In this document: piece after piece, positions 16,239 to 25,223 of the stretch
How positions within the stretch are numbered: position 1 is the stretch's first letter
Layout of the letters: every line of letters starts with the position of its first letter
Assembly: GCA_963773055.1 (NCBI GenBank)
Contig: CAVYZL010000006.1
Coordinates: forward strand, 558,001-622,000
Length of the DNA: 64,000 nt
Direction: 5' to 3'
Source: PALSA-612 sp963773055
GTDB taxonomy: Bacteria; Actinomycetota; Thermoleophilia; Gaiellales; Gaiellaceae
Made by a program: the position numbers and the translations under genes
The notes under the pieces: model-generated
The model's input: only the letters and a program-made list of their open reading frames with translations
The model's database searches: none
Told to the model about the DNA's origin: nothing

Positions 16239-19175
16239 GTGCCGCAAACCGTCGAAAGAAAGCTTGCAACCGTGCTGTTCGTCGACCTTGTCGACTCGAC
16301 GCAGCTCGTCACCGGGTCCGACCCGGAGGTCGTGCGCAGGAAGGTCACGGAGTTCTTCGACCGCGTCTCCCACTGCGTCACCGTGCATGGCGGCATCGTC
16401 GAGAAGTTCGCGGGAGACGCCGTGCTCGCGGCGTTCGGCATTCCACAGGCGCACGAGGACGACGCCGAGCGGGCCGCGCGGGCCGGCCTCGGGATGCGCG
16501 ATGCGGTCCGCGAGCTCGGCCTCGAGGCGCGGATCGGGATCGAGGCGGGCGAGGTCGTGGTCGACCAGGGCGACTCGACCTTCGCTACGGGCGAGGCGGT
16601 GAATCTCGCCGCGCGCCTCCAGCAGGTGGCGAAGCCCGGCGAGATCCTGCTCGGCCCGACCGCGCACCGCCTCGCGCGAGGCCGTCTGCTCGTCGAGGAC
16701 GCAGGCCCGCTCGAGCTGAAGGGGATGGGCGCCGCGCTCCGCTCGTGGCGCGTCGTCGGCACGCTCGACACGCGGAAGGTTCACATCACGGCCCCGCTCG
16801 TCGGCCGTGACACCGAGCTCGAGCTGCTCGAGAACACCTACGCGCGGACGCTAAGAGACGGCCGTGCGCACCTGTTCACCGTCTACGGGGAGCCTGGGGT
16901 CGGAAAGAGCCGCCTCGCACGCGAGTTCGTCGACTCGATCGAGGGCGCGAGCGTCCTCACCGGCCGCTGCCTCCCTTACGGCGAGGGCATCACGTACTGG
17001 CCGCTCGCCGAGATGATCAAGGCCGCGACCGGGATCTCGGACGACGAGCCGCTCGAGGAGGCGTTCGAGAAGCTCCGCGCCTGCTGCGAGGACGACGCTG
17101 TCGCCGACCTGATCGGGCTTGCCGCCGGCCTGCTCGAGGCCGTCGAGGGCGAGCGCGGCGCCGAGGAGATCGCCTGGGCGGCGCGTGCGGTGATGAGCAC
17201 GCTCGGCGACGTCCAGCCGCTCGTCCTCTTCTTCGAGGACATCCACTGGGCCGAGGAGCCGTTGCTCGAACTGATCGAGCACCTGGCCGACTGGGTCAGA
17301 GCGCCGCTCCTCATCCTCTGTCTCGCGCGGCCCGAGCTGCTGGACGTGCGGCCGGGGTGGGGAGGCGGCCGCGTCCGCTCGACGGCGATCGAGCTCGAGC
17401 CGCTGTCCGAGGCGGAGAGCGAGGCGCTCGTCGCGGCGCTCGTCGCCGAGCTCGACGAGCCGCTGCCCATGTCGAAGAAGCTTCTCGACCGCACCGAGGG
17501 GAACCCGCTGTTCGTCGAGGAGACGATCCGGATGATCTCGGAGACCGGCGACGGCGACCGGATACCCGACACGCTGCAGGCGCTGATCGCGGCGCGGATC
17601 GACCACCTGTCCGCGGACGGCAAGACGCTCCTCCAGCGCGCCGCGGTCATCGGCCGGATCTTCTGGGAGGGCGCTGTCTCGCATCTCATGCCGGGCGACG
17701 GCGTCCAGACGCTGCTCGACGACCTCCTGCTCCGCGAGCTCGTGCTCCGCGAGCCGCGCTCGTCGATCCACGGCGAGCGCGCGTTCCGCTTCAAGCACAT
17801 GCTGATCCGGGAGGTCGCGTACTCTGGCCTCTCCAAGCAGTCGCGCGCACAGCAGCACCGGCGCTTTGCGGAGTGGCTGAAGGAGCGTGCCGGCGAGGAG
17901 CTGCTGGAGATCCGCGCGTACCACCTCGACCAGGCGGCTCTGCTCCTGACCGAGCTCGACGGCGCGCCGCCTGACGAGCTCAGGTCCGAGGCCGCAGGCG
18001 CCTTGACCGCTGCCGGCAAGCGGGTGCTCGCACGTGAGCAGTACAAGTCGGCGCGACGACTGCTCGTCCGCGCCGTCGAGCTCGAGCCGACGCTCAAGCG
18101 GCGCTACCACGCAGCGCGTGCCGTGTGGCGTCTCGGTGACCTGACGGCGGTTGCGATCGAGATGGAGAAGGTGCGCGCGGAGGCGGAGCGAGAGGGCGAC
18201 GGGCCGACCGAGGCTCTCGCACTGACGGCGCTAGCGGACGCGGTGCTCAGACAGAGCGGCGACACGGCGCGCGCCGAGCAGCTGATCGAGCGGGCGCTCA
18301 CGCTTCAGGAGAGCGAGACCGACGCCGACGCGCATTTCGACTCGCTCTTCGTCCGCGCATCCATCGGCATCGGGCGCGGGAGGATGACCGAAGGCCTTCC
18401 GTACATCGAGCAGGCCTTCTCGATCGCCCTCGCCGCTGGTCGGAAGGATCTCCAGACGATCGCCGCGCAGGCGCTCGCGCAGGCGCACATCGTGCGGCTC
18501 GAGCTCGACGCGGCCGAACGGCTGGTCGACAAGGCGCTCGAGCTTTCCCGCGAGAGCGGAAGCCCTCGCGCCCGCGGCTCGGCGCGGCTCACCCTCGGTT
18601 GGCTGCGTCGGATGCGCGGCGACTACGACGGCGCCGAGGAGGCGTACGTGGAGGCGCACGAGCTCTTCGAGGAGATCGGTCATGCCACCTTGCTTGCCGC
18701 CTCGCTCGCACGTCTCTCGGATGTCGCCGCCCGGCGCGGGGATCTACCCCTCGCGGAGAAGCGCGTGCGGGAGGCGATCCGCTTGCTCGGGCCGCTCGCA
18801 CAGCACGCCGAGCTGGCGGAGTCCCAGGCGGAGCTTGCGATCATCCTTGCCGAGCAGGGGAAGGTGGACGAGGCGGAGCGGCTGATCGCGGCGGCAGAGG
18901 AGCAGGCGGCCGCAGAGCCCTCTCGCCAGTACACCCTCGCGACTGCGCGAGCGGCTGTGTCGGTTGCACAGGGCCGCGAGGATGACGCCGAGGCCCTCTA
19001 CCGGGAGGCGCTCGCGATCACGGAGGAGCTCGACTTCACAGCGCTCCAGGCGGAGGCGATGCGGAAGCTCGCAGACTTCCTCTCGGAGAGCGGGCGCCTC
19101 GACGAAGCCGCGCCCTACGAGGAGCGGCTCGCCGTTCTCGCGCCCGTTCCGAAGAGCGCGGCTGAGATCGCCTGA
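16239..19175 (+). CDS. Adenylate/guanylate cyclase - AAA ATPase - TPR regulator
   Basis: The 978-residue protein begins with a class III nucleotide cyclase domain (about 5-185): metal Asp in VLFVDLVDST, second Asp in KFAGDAVLAAFG, and the C-terminal EAVNLAARLQ segment. A STAND-type ATPase follows, with Walker A GEPGVGKSR and Walker B LVLFFEDIHWAE. The last 400 residues are TPR-like helical repeats. The layout matches large actinobacterial cyclase/LuxR-type regulators but without a C-terminal DNA-binding domain. It may make cAMP or cGMP under control of ligand or protein binding to the TPR part (inference). The upstream ATG at 16185 is rejected because the hexamer would lie inside the gene. 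The 3' end overlaps the convergent gene by 61 bases. Confidence 0.9.
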   Translation: MPQTVERKLATVLFVDLVDSTQLVTGSDPEVVRRKVTEFFDRVSHCVTVHGGIVEKFAGDAVLAAFGIPQAHEDDAERAARAGLGMRDAVRELGLEARIGIEAGEVVVDQGDSTFATGEAVNLAARLQQVAKPGEILLGPTAHRLARGRLLVEDAGPLELKGMGAALRSWRVVGTLDTRKVHITAPLVGRDTELELLENTYARTLRDGRAHLFTVYGEPGVGKSRLAREFVDSIEGASVLTGRCLPYGEGITYWPLAEMIKAATGISDDEPLEEAFEKLRACCEDDAVADLIGLAAGLLEAVEGERGAEEIAWAARAVMSTLGDVQPLVLFFEDIHWAEEPLLELIEHLADWVRAPLLILCLARPELLDVRPGWGGGRVRSTAIELEPLSEAESEALVAALVAELDEPLPMSKKLLDRTEGNPLFVEETIRMISETGDGDRIPDTLQALIAARIDHLSADGKTLLQRAAVIGRIFWEGAVSHLMPGDGVQTLLDDLLLRELVLREPRSSIHGERAFRFKHMLIREVAYSGLSKQSRAQQHRRFAEWLKERAGEELLEIRAYHLDQAALLLTELDGAPPDELRSEAAGALTAAGKRVLAREQYKSARRLLVRAVELEPTLKRRYHAARAVWRLGDLTAVAIEMEKVRAEAEREGDGPTEALALTALADAVLRQSGDTARAEQLIERALTLQESETDADAHFDSLFVRASIGIGRGRMTEGLPYIEQAFSIALAAGRKDLQTIAAQALAQAHIVRLELDAAERLVDKALELSRESGSPRARGSARLTLGWLRRMRGDYDGAEEAYVEAHELFEEIGHATLLAASLARLSDVAARRGDLPLAEKRVREAIRLLGPLAQHAELAESQAELAIILAEQGKVDEAERLIAAAEEQAAAEPSRQYTLATARAAVSVAQGREDDAEALYREALAITEELDFTALQAEAMRKLADFLSESGRLDEAAPYEERLAVLAPVPKSAAEIA

Positions 19176-19957
19176 GTCGACTCCTCGTCCGGCGACTCGC
19201 TGATTACCGTCGCCGGCCGCTCGAACCGCTCGAGCGCCTCACGCAGTGGATCCGCGCGGAGCGTCCCCTCCCCGTAGGGCAGGTGCTTCGTTTCATTTCG
19301 GTTCGCGAACGCAATGTCGGAGAAGTGGATGTGGAACGGCGCGCCCGCTTCCTGGACGCCGTCGACCGCCTCGAGCGCGTCTGCGAACGGCTCGACTTCC
19401 GTCAGAGCGCCGTCGCTCGTCGCGTGCATATGGGCGAAGTCGAGCACAGGGCGCACCCAACCGGTGCGGCTCGAGATCTCGACCACGTCGGAGACCGAAC
19501 CGAGGTCGCGCACCCGGCCCATCACCTCGACGCCGAACGGGACCGCGCGATCCTTGCCCTCGAGCCTTGCGCGGAGCTCGCCGAGCTGCTCGACAACGGA
19601 ATCGATCGCGTCCTCACGGGGCCGCCCGAGCAGAAACCCGGGATGGAAGACGACGACCTCGGCGCCCGCCGCCTTCGCTATGCCCGCGGAGTGATCGAGC
19701 ATCCCCACGGCCATGTTCAGCTTCTTCCCGCGCTCCGCGTGCCCCATGAAGCCGGCAAGCGGCGCGTGGACGGAGAGCGCGATGTCGTGCTTGCGTGCGA
19801 GCTCACCGAAGCGCGCCGCGAACTCCTTGTCCATCCAGAACTTGCGCTCGAAGTCGATCTCACACGCGCTGTAGCCGCGTTCGACGAGCAGAGCGATCGC
19901 CGCGTCCGGGCTCTCCTGTGAGGGAACGCGCGCCGGTCCGAGACGAATAGCGCCCAA
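19115..19957 (-). CDS. Endonuclease IV-like TIM-barrel protein (AP endonuclease 2 family)
   Basis: The 280-residue protein keeps metal-site motifs in the order expected for endonuclease IV: SVHAPL, VVFHPGF, GVEVMGR, VLDFAHMHAT, HIHFSDI and HLPYGEGTL. It is closer to archaeal-type Nfo or sugar-phosphate isomerase-like members than to E. coli Nfo. The likely role is cleavage at abasic sites; an isomerase role cannot be excluded. The start is TTG, supported by TAGCTT 6 nt upstream. The C-terminus overlaps the cyclase gene tail by 61 bases. Confidence 0.8.
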   Translation of the reverse strand: MGAIRLGPARVPSQESPDAAIALLVERGYSACEIDFERKFWMDKEFAARFGELARKHDIALSVHAPLAGFMGHAERGKKLNMAVGMLDHSAGIAKAAGAEVVVFHPGFLLGRPREDAIDSVVEQLGELRARLEGKDRAVPFGVEVMGRVRDLGSVSDVVEISSRTGWVRPVLDFAHMHATSDGALTEVEPFADALEAVDGVQEAGAPFHIHFSDIAFANRNETKHLPYGEGTLRADPLREALERFERPATVISESPDEESTQAISAALFGTGARTASRSS

Positions 19958-19963
19958 GAACGC

Positions 19964-19969
19964 AAGCTA
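19964..19969 (-). promoter_or_regulatory. Leaderless -10 hexamer of the endonuclease IV-like gene
   Basis: TAGCTT on the minus strand, 6 nt before a TTG start. It decides that start, as no ATG or GTG is nearby. Confidence 0.6.
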
Positions 19970-19994
19970 GCGCATCTCCGTCCGATCCCCTCTC

Positions 19995-20000
19995 TACGTT
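19995..20000 (+). promoter_or_regulatory. Leaderless -10 hexamer of the 78-residue gene
   Basis: TACGTT lies 6 nt before the ATG at 20007. Confidence 0.6.
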
Positions 20001-20006
20001 GTTTCC

Positions 20007-20243
20007 ATGGCCAATACACCGTCACGTGTCGATCTGCTCGAGCTCGATATCGACCTCCGGCTCGCCGATCTCTGGCGCGAGCTCGAGGAGATCCCGGAGT
20101 GGAATCTCGAGATCGCGGCGGCGTTCATGCGCGCCGCGTACGGGAAGGGGTACTGCGACGCACTGACGGAGGACGACCACGGGTCGCTCTGTCACGACCA
20201 CGGGTACCGTCTGCCGGCCAAGCGCGACGCCCAGCGTTCCTAG
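20007..20243 (+). CDS. Small protein of unknown function (78 residues)
   Basis: This acidic helical protein carries the segment DLWRELEEIPEWNLEIAAAF and a C-terminal part with two cysteines and histidines (GYCDALTEDDHGSLCHDHGY). These could bind a metal, but the spacing does not match a known finger. It has its own leaderless promoter and lies just before the cytochrome c maturation genes. I do not recognise the family. Confidence 0.7.
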   Translation: MANTPSRVDLLELDIDLRLADLWRELEEIPEWNLEIAAAFMRAAYGKGYCDALTEDDHGSLCHDHGYRLPAKRDAQRS

Positions 20244-20268
20244 GACAGTCCGGAACACGCCCGCGAGC

Positions 20269-20274
20269 TAGAAT
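20269..20274 (+). promoter_or_regulatory. Leaderless -10 hexamer of ccmE
   Basis: TAGAAT lies 6 nt before the GTG at 20281. It probably drives ccmE, ccmF and the next two genes. Confidence 0.65.
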
Positions 20275-20280
20275 CGTCCC

Positions 20281-20682
20281 GTGGCTCGCAAGCGCAGCCC
20301 CGCGCGCCTCGTCGTCGCGCTCGGCGTCGCGGCCGCACTCGCCGTCTTCCTCCTCTACACCTCGATCGCCGGGGGCACGAACGCGTCGCTCCGTCCGAGC
20401 CAGCTCACAGGGCACGCGAACGAGAAGGTCCAGCTGGCAGGGCTCGTGCTCGGGCCGGTGACCGGCGACTCGCACGCGGACGGCATGCGTTTCCGCCTCC
20501 GCGACATCGACGGCAAGGCGACGGTGCGCGTCGTCTACACGGGCTCGAAGCCTGACCTCTTCCGCGTCGGACGGCACGTGTACCTCAAAGGCGCGCTCGA
20601 GCACGGGACGTTCGTCGGCGAGCGGGACTCGCTCGTCACGAAATGCCCGTCGAAGTACGCACCCAAGCAGTCCTCTCCTTAG
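20281..20682 (+). CDS. ccmE: Cytochrome c maturation heme chaperone CcmE, CxxxY type
   Basis: The 133-residue protein has one N-terminal membrane anchor (about 8-30) and an OB-fold domain (LAGLVLGPV, MRFRLRDIDG, VRVVYTGSKPDLFRVG). In E. coli the heme is bound to a His in an HxxxY motif. Here the motif reads CPSKY, so Cys122 replaces the His, with Tyr126 kept. This CxxxY variant is known from archaea and some sulfate reducers. It receives heme from CcmC and hands it to CcmF outside the membrane. It is 3 bases upstream of ccmF. Confidence 0.92.
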   Translation: MARKRSPARLVVALGVAAALAVFLLYTSIAGGTNASLRPSQLTGHANEKVQLAGLVLGPVTGDSHADGMRFRLRDIDGKATVRVVYTGSKPDLFRVGRHVYLKGALEHGTFVGERDSLVTKCPSKYAPKQSSP

Positions 20683-20685
20683 GCC

Positions 20686-22681
20686 ATGGCCGAGCTCGGG
20701 CGCGCAGCGCTCATCGTCTGCCTCGGCCTTTCGCTCTATGCGCTCGTCGTGGGCTTGCTCGCGGCCTGGAAGGGGAAGCGGCGGCTGGCCGCGTCCGCGC
20801 AGAACGCCCTCCTCGCCGCGTTCGTCGCCGCAGCGGTCGCGACGGGCGTCCTGCTCTCGGCCCTAATCCGTCACGACTTCTCGTTCGTCTACGCGGCGGA
20901 CTTCACGAGCACGAAGCTTCCGCTGCTCTACACGGTCTCGGCGCTGTGGGGCGGACAGGCAGGATCGCTGCTCCTCTGGCTGCTCGTGCTGACGGGGCTC
21001 TCGAGCGCGGCGATCCTCTTCAATCGCTACGCGGCGAGAGAGGTGATCGCATGGGCGGTGCCGGTGCTGGGGCTCGTCGCATCGTTCTTCGCGCTCCTCC
21101 TCGTTGCGGTCGCCTCGCCGTTCGACACGCAGACGGCGCCGCTCGAGGGGGCCGGGCTCAACCCGAGCCTCCAGAACCCGTACATGGTCGCGCACCCACC
21201 GATGCTCTATCTGGGCTACGTCGGCCTGACGATCCCGTTCGCCTTCGCAATGGGCGCGCTGCTCTCCGGCCGCACGGACGAGCGCTGGATCGTCGCCACG
21301 CGCCGCTGGACGCTCGGGGCATGGGCGTTCCTCGGCATAGGCCAGCTGCTCGGGATCTCACTGGGCGTACGTCGAGGTCGGCTGGGGCGGGTACTACGCC
21401 TGGGATCCGGTCGAGAACGCCGCGTTGATGCCGTGGCTCGCTGCGACGGCGTTCCTGCACTCGGTGATGGTGCAGGAGAAGAAGGGGATGCTGAAGGTCT
21501 GGAACGTGCTGCTCGTCGTGCTCGCGTTCTGCCTTTCGGTCTTCGGCACGTTCCTCACGCGTTCCGGGATCGTCAACTCGATCCACTCGTTCACCGAGAG
21601 CTCGATCGGGCCGTGGTTCCTCGGGTTCATCGTCTTCGTGACGATCGCGTCCTTGGCGCTCGTCCTCTACCGATTGCCTCTGCTCCAGGCGAAGACGAGG
21701 CTCGAGTCGCCGGTCTCGCGCGAGGCGGCGTTCCTCTACAACAACCTCCTGCTCGTCGCGCTCTGCCTGACGATCCTCTGGGGCGTGACCTTTCCGATCT
21801 TCTCCGATCTCGTGCGCGGCGAGTCGGTTACGGTCGGCCCGCCGTACTTCAACTTCTTCCTCAAGGCGTTCGGCCTGCCGCTGTTGCTGCTGATGGGGAT
21901 CGGGCCGCTCGTCGCATGGCGCCGTGCATCGCTCCGATCGCTGAGGCGGGCACTGCTCTGGCCTGCCGCCGTCGCCCTTGCCACCGGCGTGGTGCTGCTC
22001 GTGTTCGGGGCGGGGTCCTCGGTGCCGGGGTTAGTGACATACACGTTCTCCGCCTTCGTGCTGACGTCGATCGTGCTCGAGTTCGCGAAGGGCACGCAGG
22101 CGCGGCGCGCGCTCAGTGGAGGCACCTGGCCGCGCGCCTTCTCGGACCTCATCGGGCGCAACCGACGTCGCTACGGCGGCTACGTCGTGCACGCGGCGAT
22201 CGTGCTGCTCGCGATCGGCGTCGCCGGGTCCTCGGTCTACCAGACGACGCGTGAGGCGAAGCTCGCGGAGGGCGAGTCGATGGACGCGGCCGGCTACACG
22301 CTCGTGTACCGCTCGCTCGCGACGCGGGCTGCGGGAAACCACACGGAGATCCGGGCCGCCGTCGACCTCTATCGCGGCGGCGACTTCGTCAGCAGGCTCG
22401 AGCCGGGGAAGAACCGCTACGCGGCCGAGCAGCAGGTGTCGAACGAGATGGCGATCCACACGAGCTGGCTCCGCGCCGAGGACGTCGACGTGATCGCCGA
22501 CCAGGTGAACGGCGACGGGAGCGTGTACTTCAAGGTGCTGGTCAAGCCGCTGGTCAACCTCATCTGGCTCGCCGGGATCGTGTTTCTCGCCGGCTCCCTG
22601 ATCGCACTCTGGCCGGACCCGCGCGAGAGCCGGCGACTCGCAGAGCGCTACGAGCCTGGCGCCGTCGGCGTTCGCGTCTGA
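20686..22681 (+). pseudogene. ccmF: Cytochrome c heme lyase CcmF, frameshifted
   Basis: The N-terminal half (from 20686) has the CcmF features YTVSALWGGQAGSLLLW and NPYMVAHPPMLYLGYVG. At about 21360 the frame shifts by one base, just before the tryptophan-rich heme loop. The continuation in the other frame reads WAYVEVGWGGYYAWDPVEN and runs to 22681 with the usual later membrane segments. Deleting one base near 21360 gives a normal protein of about 664 residues. CcmF joins heme from CcmE to apocytochrome c, so a functional break would stop cytochrome c maturation. The conserved sequence on both sides favours a sequencing error. The stop overlaps the next ATG (TGATG). Confidence 0.88.
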
Positions 22682-22986
22682 TGGAAGCAGCTGCGCTCGT
22701 GCTCGGCGCCGTGCTCGCGGCGGCGTGCGTCGTCTACGTCGCTCGGCCGTTCGTGCGCGAGCCATCCGTCGCGCCGGCGGACGACCGGCTCGACGCTCTC
22801 GACGCGACCGGTCGCGAGCGGCTGGCCGCGATCGAGGAGCGCGATCGGGCCCTCGCGGCGCTCAAGGAGCTCGAGTTCGACCACCGCACGGGCAAGGTCT
22901 CGGACGACGACTACCGGGAGCTCGTCGGACCGCTCAGGGGCGCCGCCGGCTCTGCGCTCGAGGAGCTGAAAGACACACCTGCCTGA
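22681..22986 (+). CDS. Small CcmI-like membrane protein of the cytochrome c maturation operon
   Basis: The 101-residue protein has one N-terminal membrane helix (about 3-25) and a cytoplasmic coiled-coil part (ALAALKELEFDHRTGKVSDDDYRELV). The phrase LKELEFDHRTGKVSDDDYRELV is the typical N-terminal pattern of CcmI/CycH and related actinobacterial proteins. It lacks the TPR domain of full CcmI. The start shares a base with the ccmF stop, so translation is coupled. Confidence 0.75.
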   Translation: MEAAALVLGAVLAAACVVYVARPFVREPSVAPADDRLDALDATGRERLAAIEERDRALAALKELEFDHRTGKVSDDDYRELVGPLRGAAGSALEELKDTPA

Positions 22987-23021
22987 GAAGGGGTCGGGCG
23001 CGGCCGGGCGAAACCGTACTC

Positions 23022-24203
23022 ATGGTCCGCCGCGCGGCTCTCGCGTTGCTGCTGCTCGTGATCGTCGCGGCACCGGCGGGCGCCGACACGATCATCGAAC
23101 AGAAAGACTCTGTCGACGCGAAGATCGCGGCGCTCGGCGCCCGTGTCGACGAGATGCAGGCGCGCGAGGCGTCGATCAGGGCCGAGGTCGTCGGCTATTC
23201 GACACAGATCCGCGACCTCACGGTGCAGGTCGGCGACGTCTCGGCGAAGCTCGGGACGCTCGAGCGGGACCTAGATCTCCGGCGGGCGCGGCTCCATCGT
23301 CTTGACGTCGTCTATCGCCTACAGACGAAACGGCTCCGGATTCTTCGCCGTCAGCACGCCCTCGCGCTCCGGCGCCTCGACGACCGCCTCGTCCAGCTTT
23401 ACGAGTCGGACGACCCGGACGCAATCTCGTTGCTCTTGACGTCCAAGAGCATCTCCGAGATGCTCGACAAGGTCGATTACCTGGAGCGCATCGCGAGCGG
23501 CGACCAGCGGATCGCCGATGCGGTGCGCGCGGCGAAGGAGCGCGTGCGTGCGCAGCGTCTGGAGACGCGCGCGACGCGCAAGCGGCATCGTCAGGAGCTA
23601 CGCGTGGTCGCCCTGCGAACCGCCGAGGTGCGCGCGCTCCGGGATCGCCTGCTCGCGAATAGAAGCACTCTCGCCGGGACGAAGGCAGCGCGTGAGGACA
23701 CGCTCGCATCGTTGACCGCGGCGGAGCGCGACCAGGCGAGCGAGATCGATGCCCTCCAGGCGGTGAGCTCACAGCTCGCGGCGAGGATCCAGGCGGCGCA
23801 GGCGGCGTCAGGCTCGACCGGTACCGGCGCCCCGTCCGCGGCGGGCTTCATCTGGCCCGTGTCCGGCCCGGTGACGAGTCCGTTCGGCGTGCGCTGGGGG
23901 CGCATGCACGAGGGGATCGACATTGCAGCCTCATCGGGAACGCCGATCCACGCGGCGGCCGCCGGCACGGTCATCTACGCCGGCTGGATGGAGGGCTACG
24001 GCAACCTCGTCGTCATCGACCACGGCAATGGCCTCTCGACCGCCTATGGCCACCAGTCGAGCATCGCGGTCGGCAACGGCCAGGCGGTCGCACAGGGCCA
24101 GACGATCGGCTACGTCGGCACGACCGGTCACTCCACCGGCCCGCACCTCCACTTCGAGGTGCGCGTCAACGGCTCCCCCGTCGACCCCCTCGGTTATCTC
24201 TAG
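23022..24203 (+). CDS. M23 family murein hydrolase/EnvC-like peptidase
   Basis: The 393-residue protein has a signal peptide (residues 1-21, ending APAGA). A long coiled coil follows (about 25-270), then a LytM/M23 domain (SPFGVRWGRMHEGIDIAA, DHGNGLSTAYGHQS, GPHLHFEVRV). The zinc ligands H..D, HxH and the downstream His are present, so it should be catalytically active rather than a degenerate EnvC activator. It probably cleaves peptidoglycan cross-links during cell separation. Its end overlaps the convergent hpt stop by 4 bases. Confidence 0.9.
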   Translation: MVRRAALALLLLVIVAAPAGADTIIEQKDSVDAKIAALGARVDEMQAREASIRAEVVGYSTQIRDLTVQVGDVSAKLGTLERDLDLRRARLHRLDVVYRLQTKRLRILRRQHALALRRLDDRLVQLYESDDPDAISLLLTSKSISEMLDKVDYLERIASGDQRIADAVRAAKERVRAQRLETRATRKRHRQELRVVALRTAEVRALRDRLLANRSTLAGTKAAREDTLASLTAAERDQASEIDALQAVSSQLAARIQAAQAASGSTGTGAPSAAGFIWPVSGPVTSPFGVRWGRMHEGIDIAASSGTPIHAAAAGTVIYAGWMEGYGNLVVIDHGNGLSTAYGHQSSIAVGNGQAVAQGQTIGYVGTTGHSTGPHLHFEVRVNGSPVDPLGYL

Positions 24204-24718
24204 AGATTGGCGAGGTGCAGGTCCGGAAGATTCCGGTAGCGCTCGTCGAGATCGAAGCCGTAGCCGACGAAGAACTCGTCAGGCGCCGTGAAGCCGACGT
24301 AGCGCACCGGTAGGTCGTCGACGAGGCGGCGGTACGGCCGGTCAAGCAGCGTGGCTACTGCCAGCGAGCGCGGCGAGCGGAGCGAGAAGGACTTCACGAG
24401 GTAGTTGAGCGTCAGCCCGGTGTCGACCACGTCTTCGACGATGAGGACATCCCGGTCGAGGATGTCCGCGTCGAGATCCTTGAGCAGGCGCACTCCGCGC
24501 TCGCCGCCCGTCTCGCGTCCCCCGTAGCCCGCGAGCTCGACGAAGTCGACCCGATGGACGATCGGCAGCGCACGGGCAAGGTCGGCCAGGAAGACGAAGC
24601 TCGCCTTGAGTGATGCGACAAGCACGGGCTCCCGTCCTGCGTAGTCCTCCGCGATCTCTGCCGCAAGGCTCGAGACGCGCGCGCGGATCTCTCCGGCGGA
24701 GAGGTAGACGTCGCCAAC
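24200..24718 (-). CDS. hpt: Hypoxanthine phosphoribosyltransferase, start codon unresolved
   Basis: The PRPP-binding motif VLIVEDVVDTGLTL and the C-terminal YGFDLDERYRNLPDL are diagnostic for bacterial HPRT. It salvages hypoxanthine and guanine with PRPP. The homologous part begins about GDVYLSAGEIRARV, but the frame has no ATG, GTG or TTG between there and the preceding gene's stop at 24754. A TTG at 24717 is in another frame; one extra G after it would restore a good start (M-G-D-V-Y-L). The boundary given is therefore only where similarity begins. Confidence 0.85.
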   Translation of the reverse strand, partial: VGDVYLSAGEIRARVSSLAAEIAEDYAGREPVLVASLKASFVFLADLARALPIVHRVDFVELAGYGGRETGGERGVRLLKDLDADILDRDVLIVEDVVDTGLTLNYLVKSFSLRSPRSLAVATLLDRPYRRLVDDLPVRYVGFTAPDEFFVGYGFDLDERYRNLPDLHLANL

Positions 24719-24753
24719 CCGGGAATCGAAGTCGGGAGCGTTGCCCGCGAGGG

Positions 24754-25122
24754 CTAGGAGGCGAGGTCGAGTCTGTATCGCTGGGCGAGACGTTCGATGT
24801 CCCGTTTGTAGAAGAGCTTCACGCGAACGTCGGGGTACCGCTCGCGGATCTTCCGGAGCTTGCGGTTCTTCCTCGTGACGAGCGACTGCTTCATCACCGT
24901 CACCTCGAGGTAGAGATCCTGCTCTGGAAGGTAGAAGTCGGGCGTGAAGGCCTCGACGATGCGGCCGTTCTCGTCCTCCTCGAGCACGAACGTGCGGGGC
25001 TCGTACGCCCAGGGGATGCGATAGTAGTCGAGGATCTTCGCGCACTCGAGCTCGGCGTCGTGAGCGAAGTGGGGCTGCCCTTGTCCGAAATATGCCTGGA
25101 AATCGTGGATTTCCGCGGTCAC
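24754..25122 (-). CDS. Small restriction-endonuclease-like nuclease (DUF559-type)
   Basis: The 122-residue protein has a PD-(D/E)XK-like arrangement: Glu in ELECAKILDYY, then TPDFYLPEQDLYLEVTVMK, then a basic helix (TRKNRKLRKIRERY). This is the pattern of small Vsr/DUF559-like nucleases, whose substrates are mostly unknown. The GTG start has TACCCT 7 nt upstream. It lies just before hpt and could be co-transcribed with it. Confidence 0.65.
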   Translation of the reverse strand: MTAEIHDFQAYFGQGQPHFAHDAELECAKILDYYRIPWAYEPRTFVLEEDENGRIVEAFTPDFYLPEQDLYLEVTVMKQSLVTRKNRKLRKIRERYPDVRVKLFYKRDIERLAQRYRLDLAS

Positions 25123-25129
25123 CGGAGTC

Positions 25130-25135
25130 AGGGTA
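25130..25135 (-). promoter_or_regulatory. Leaderless -10 hexamer of the nuclease-like gene
   Basis: TACCCT on the minus strand, 7 nt before the GTG at 25122. Confidence 0.55.
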
Positions 25136-25223
25136 GCAGCCGGTCCGGATGCCCCTCGCGCCGCTGCCGGCCGCGCATTGCGCCGCCTCGAGCGCTCCGC
25201 CGTGGTAAGAACGGCCGCGACAC

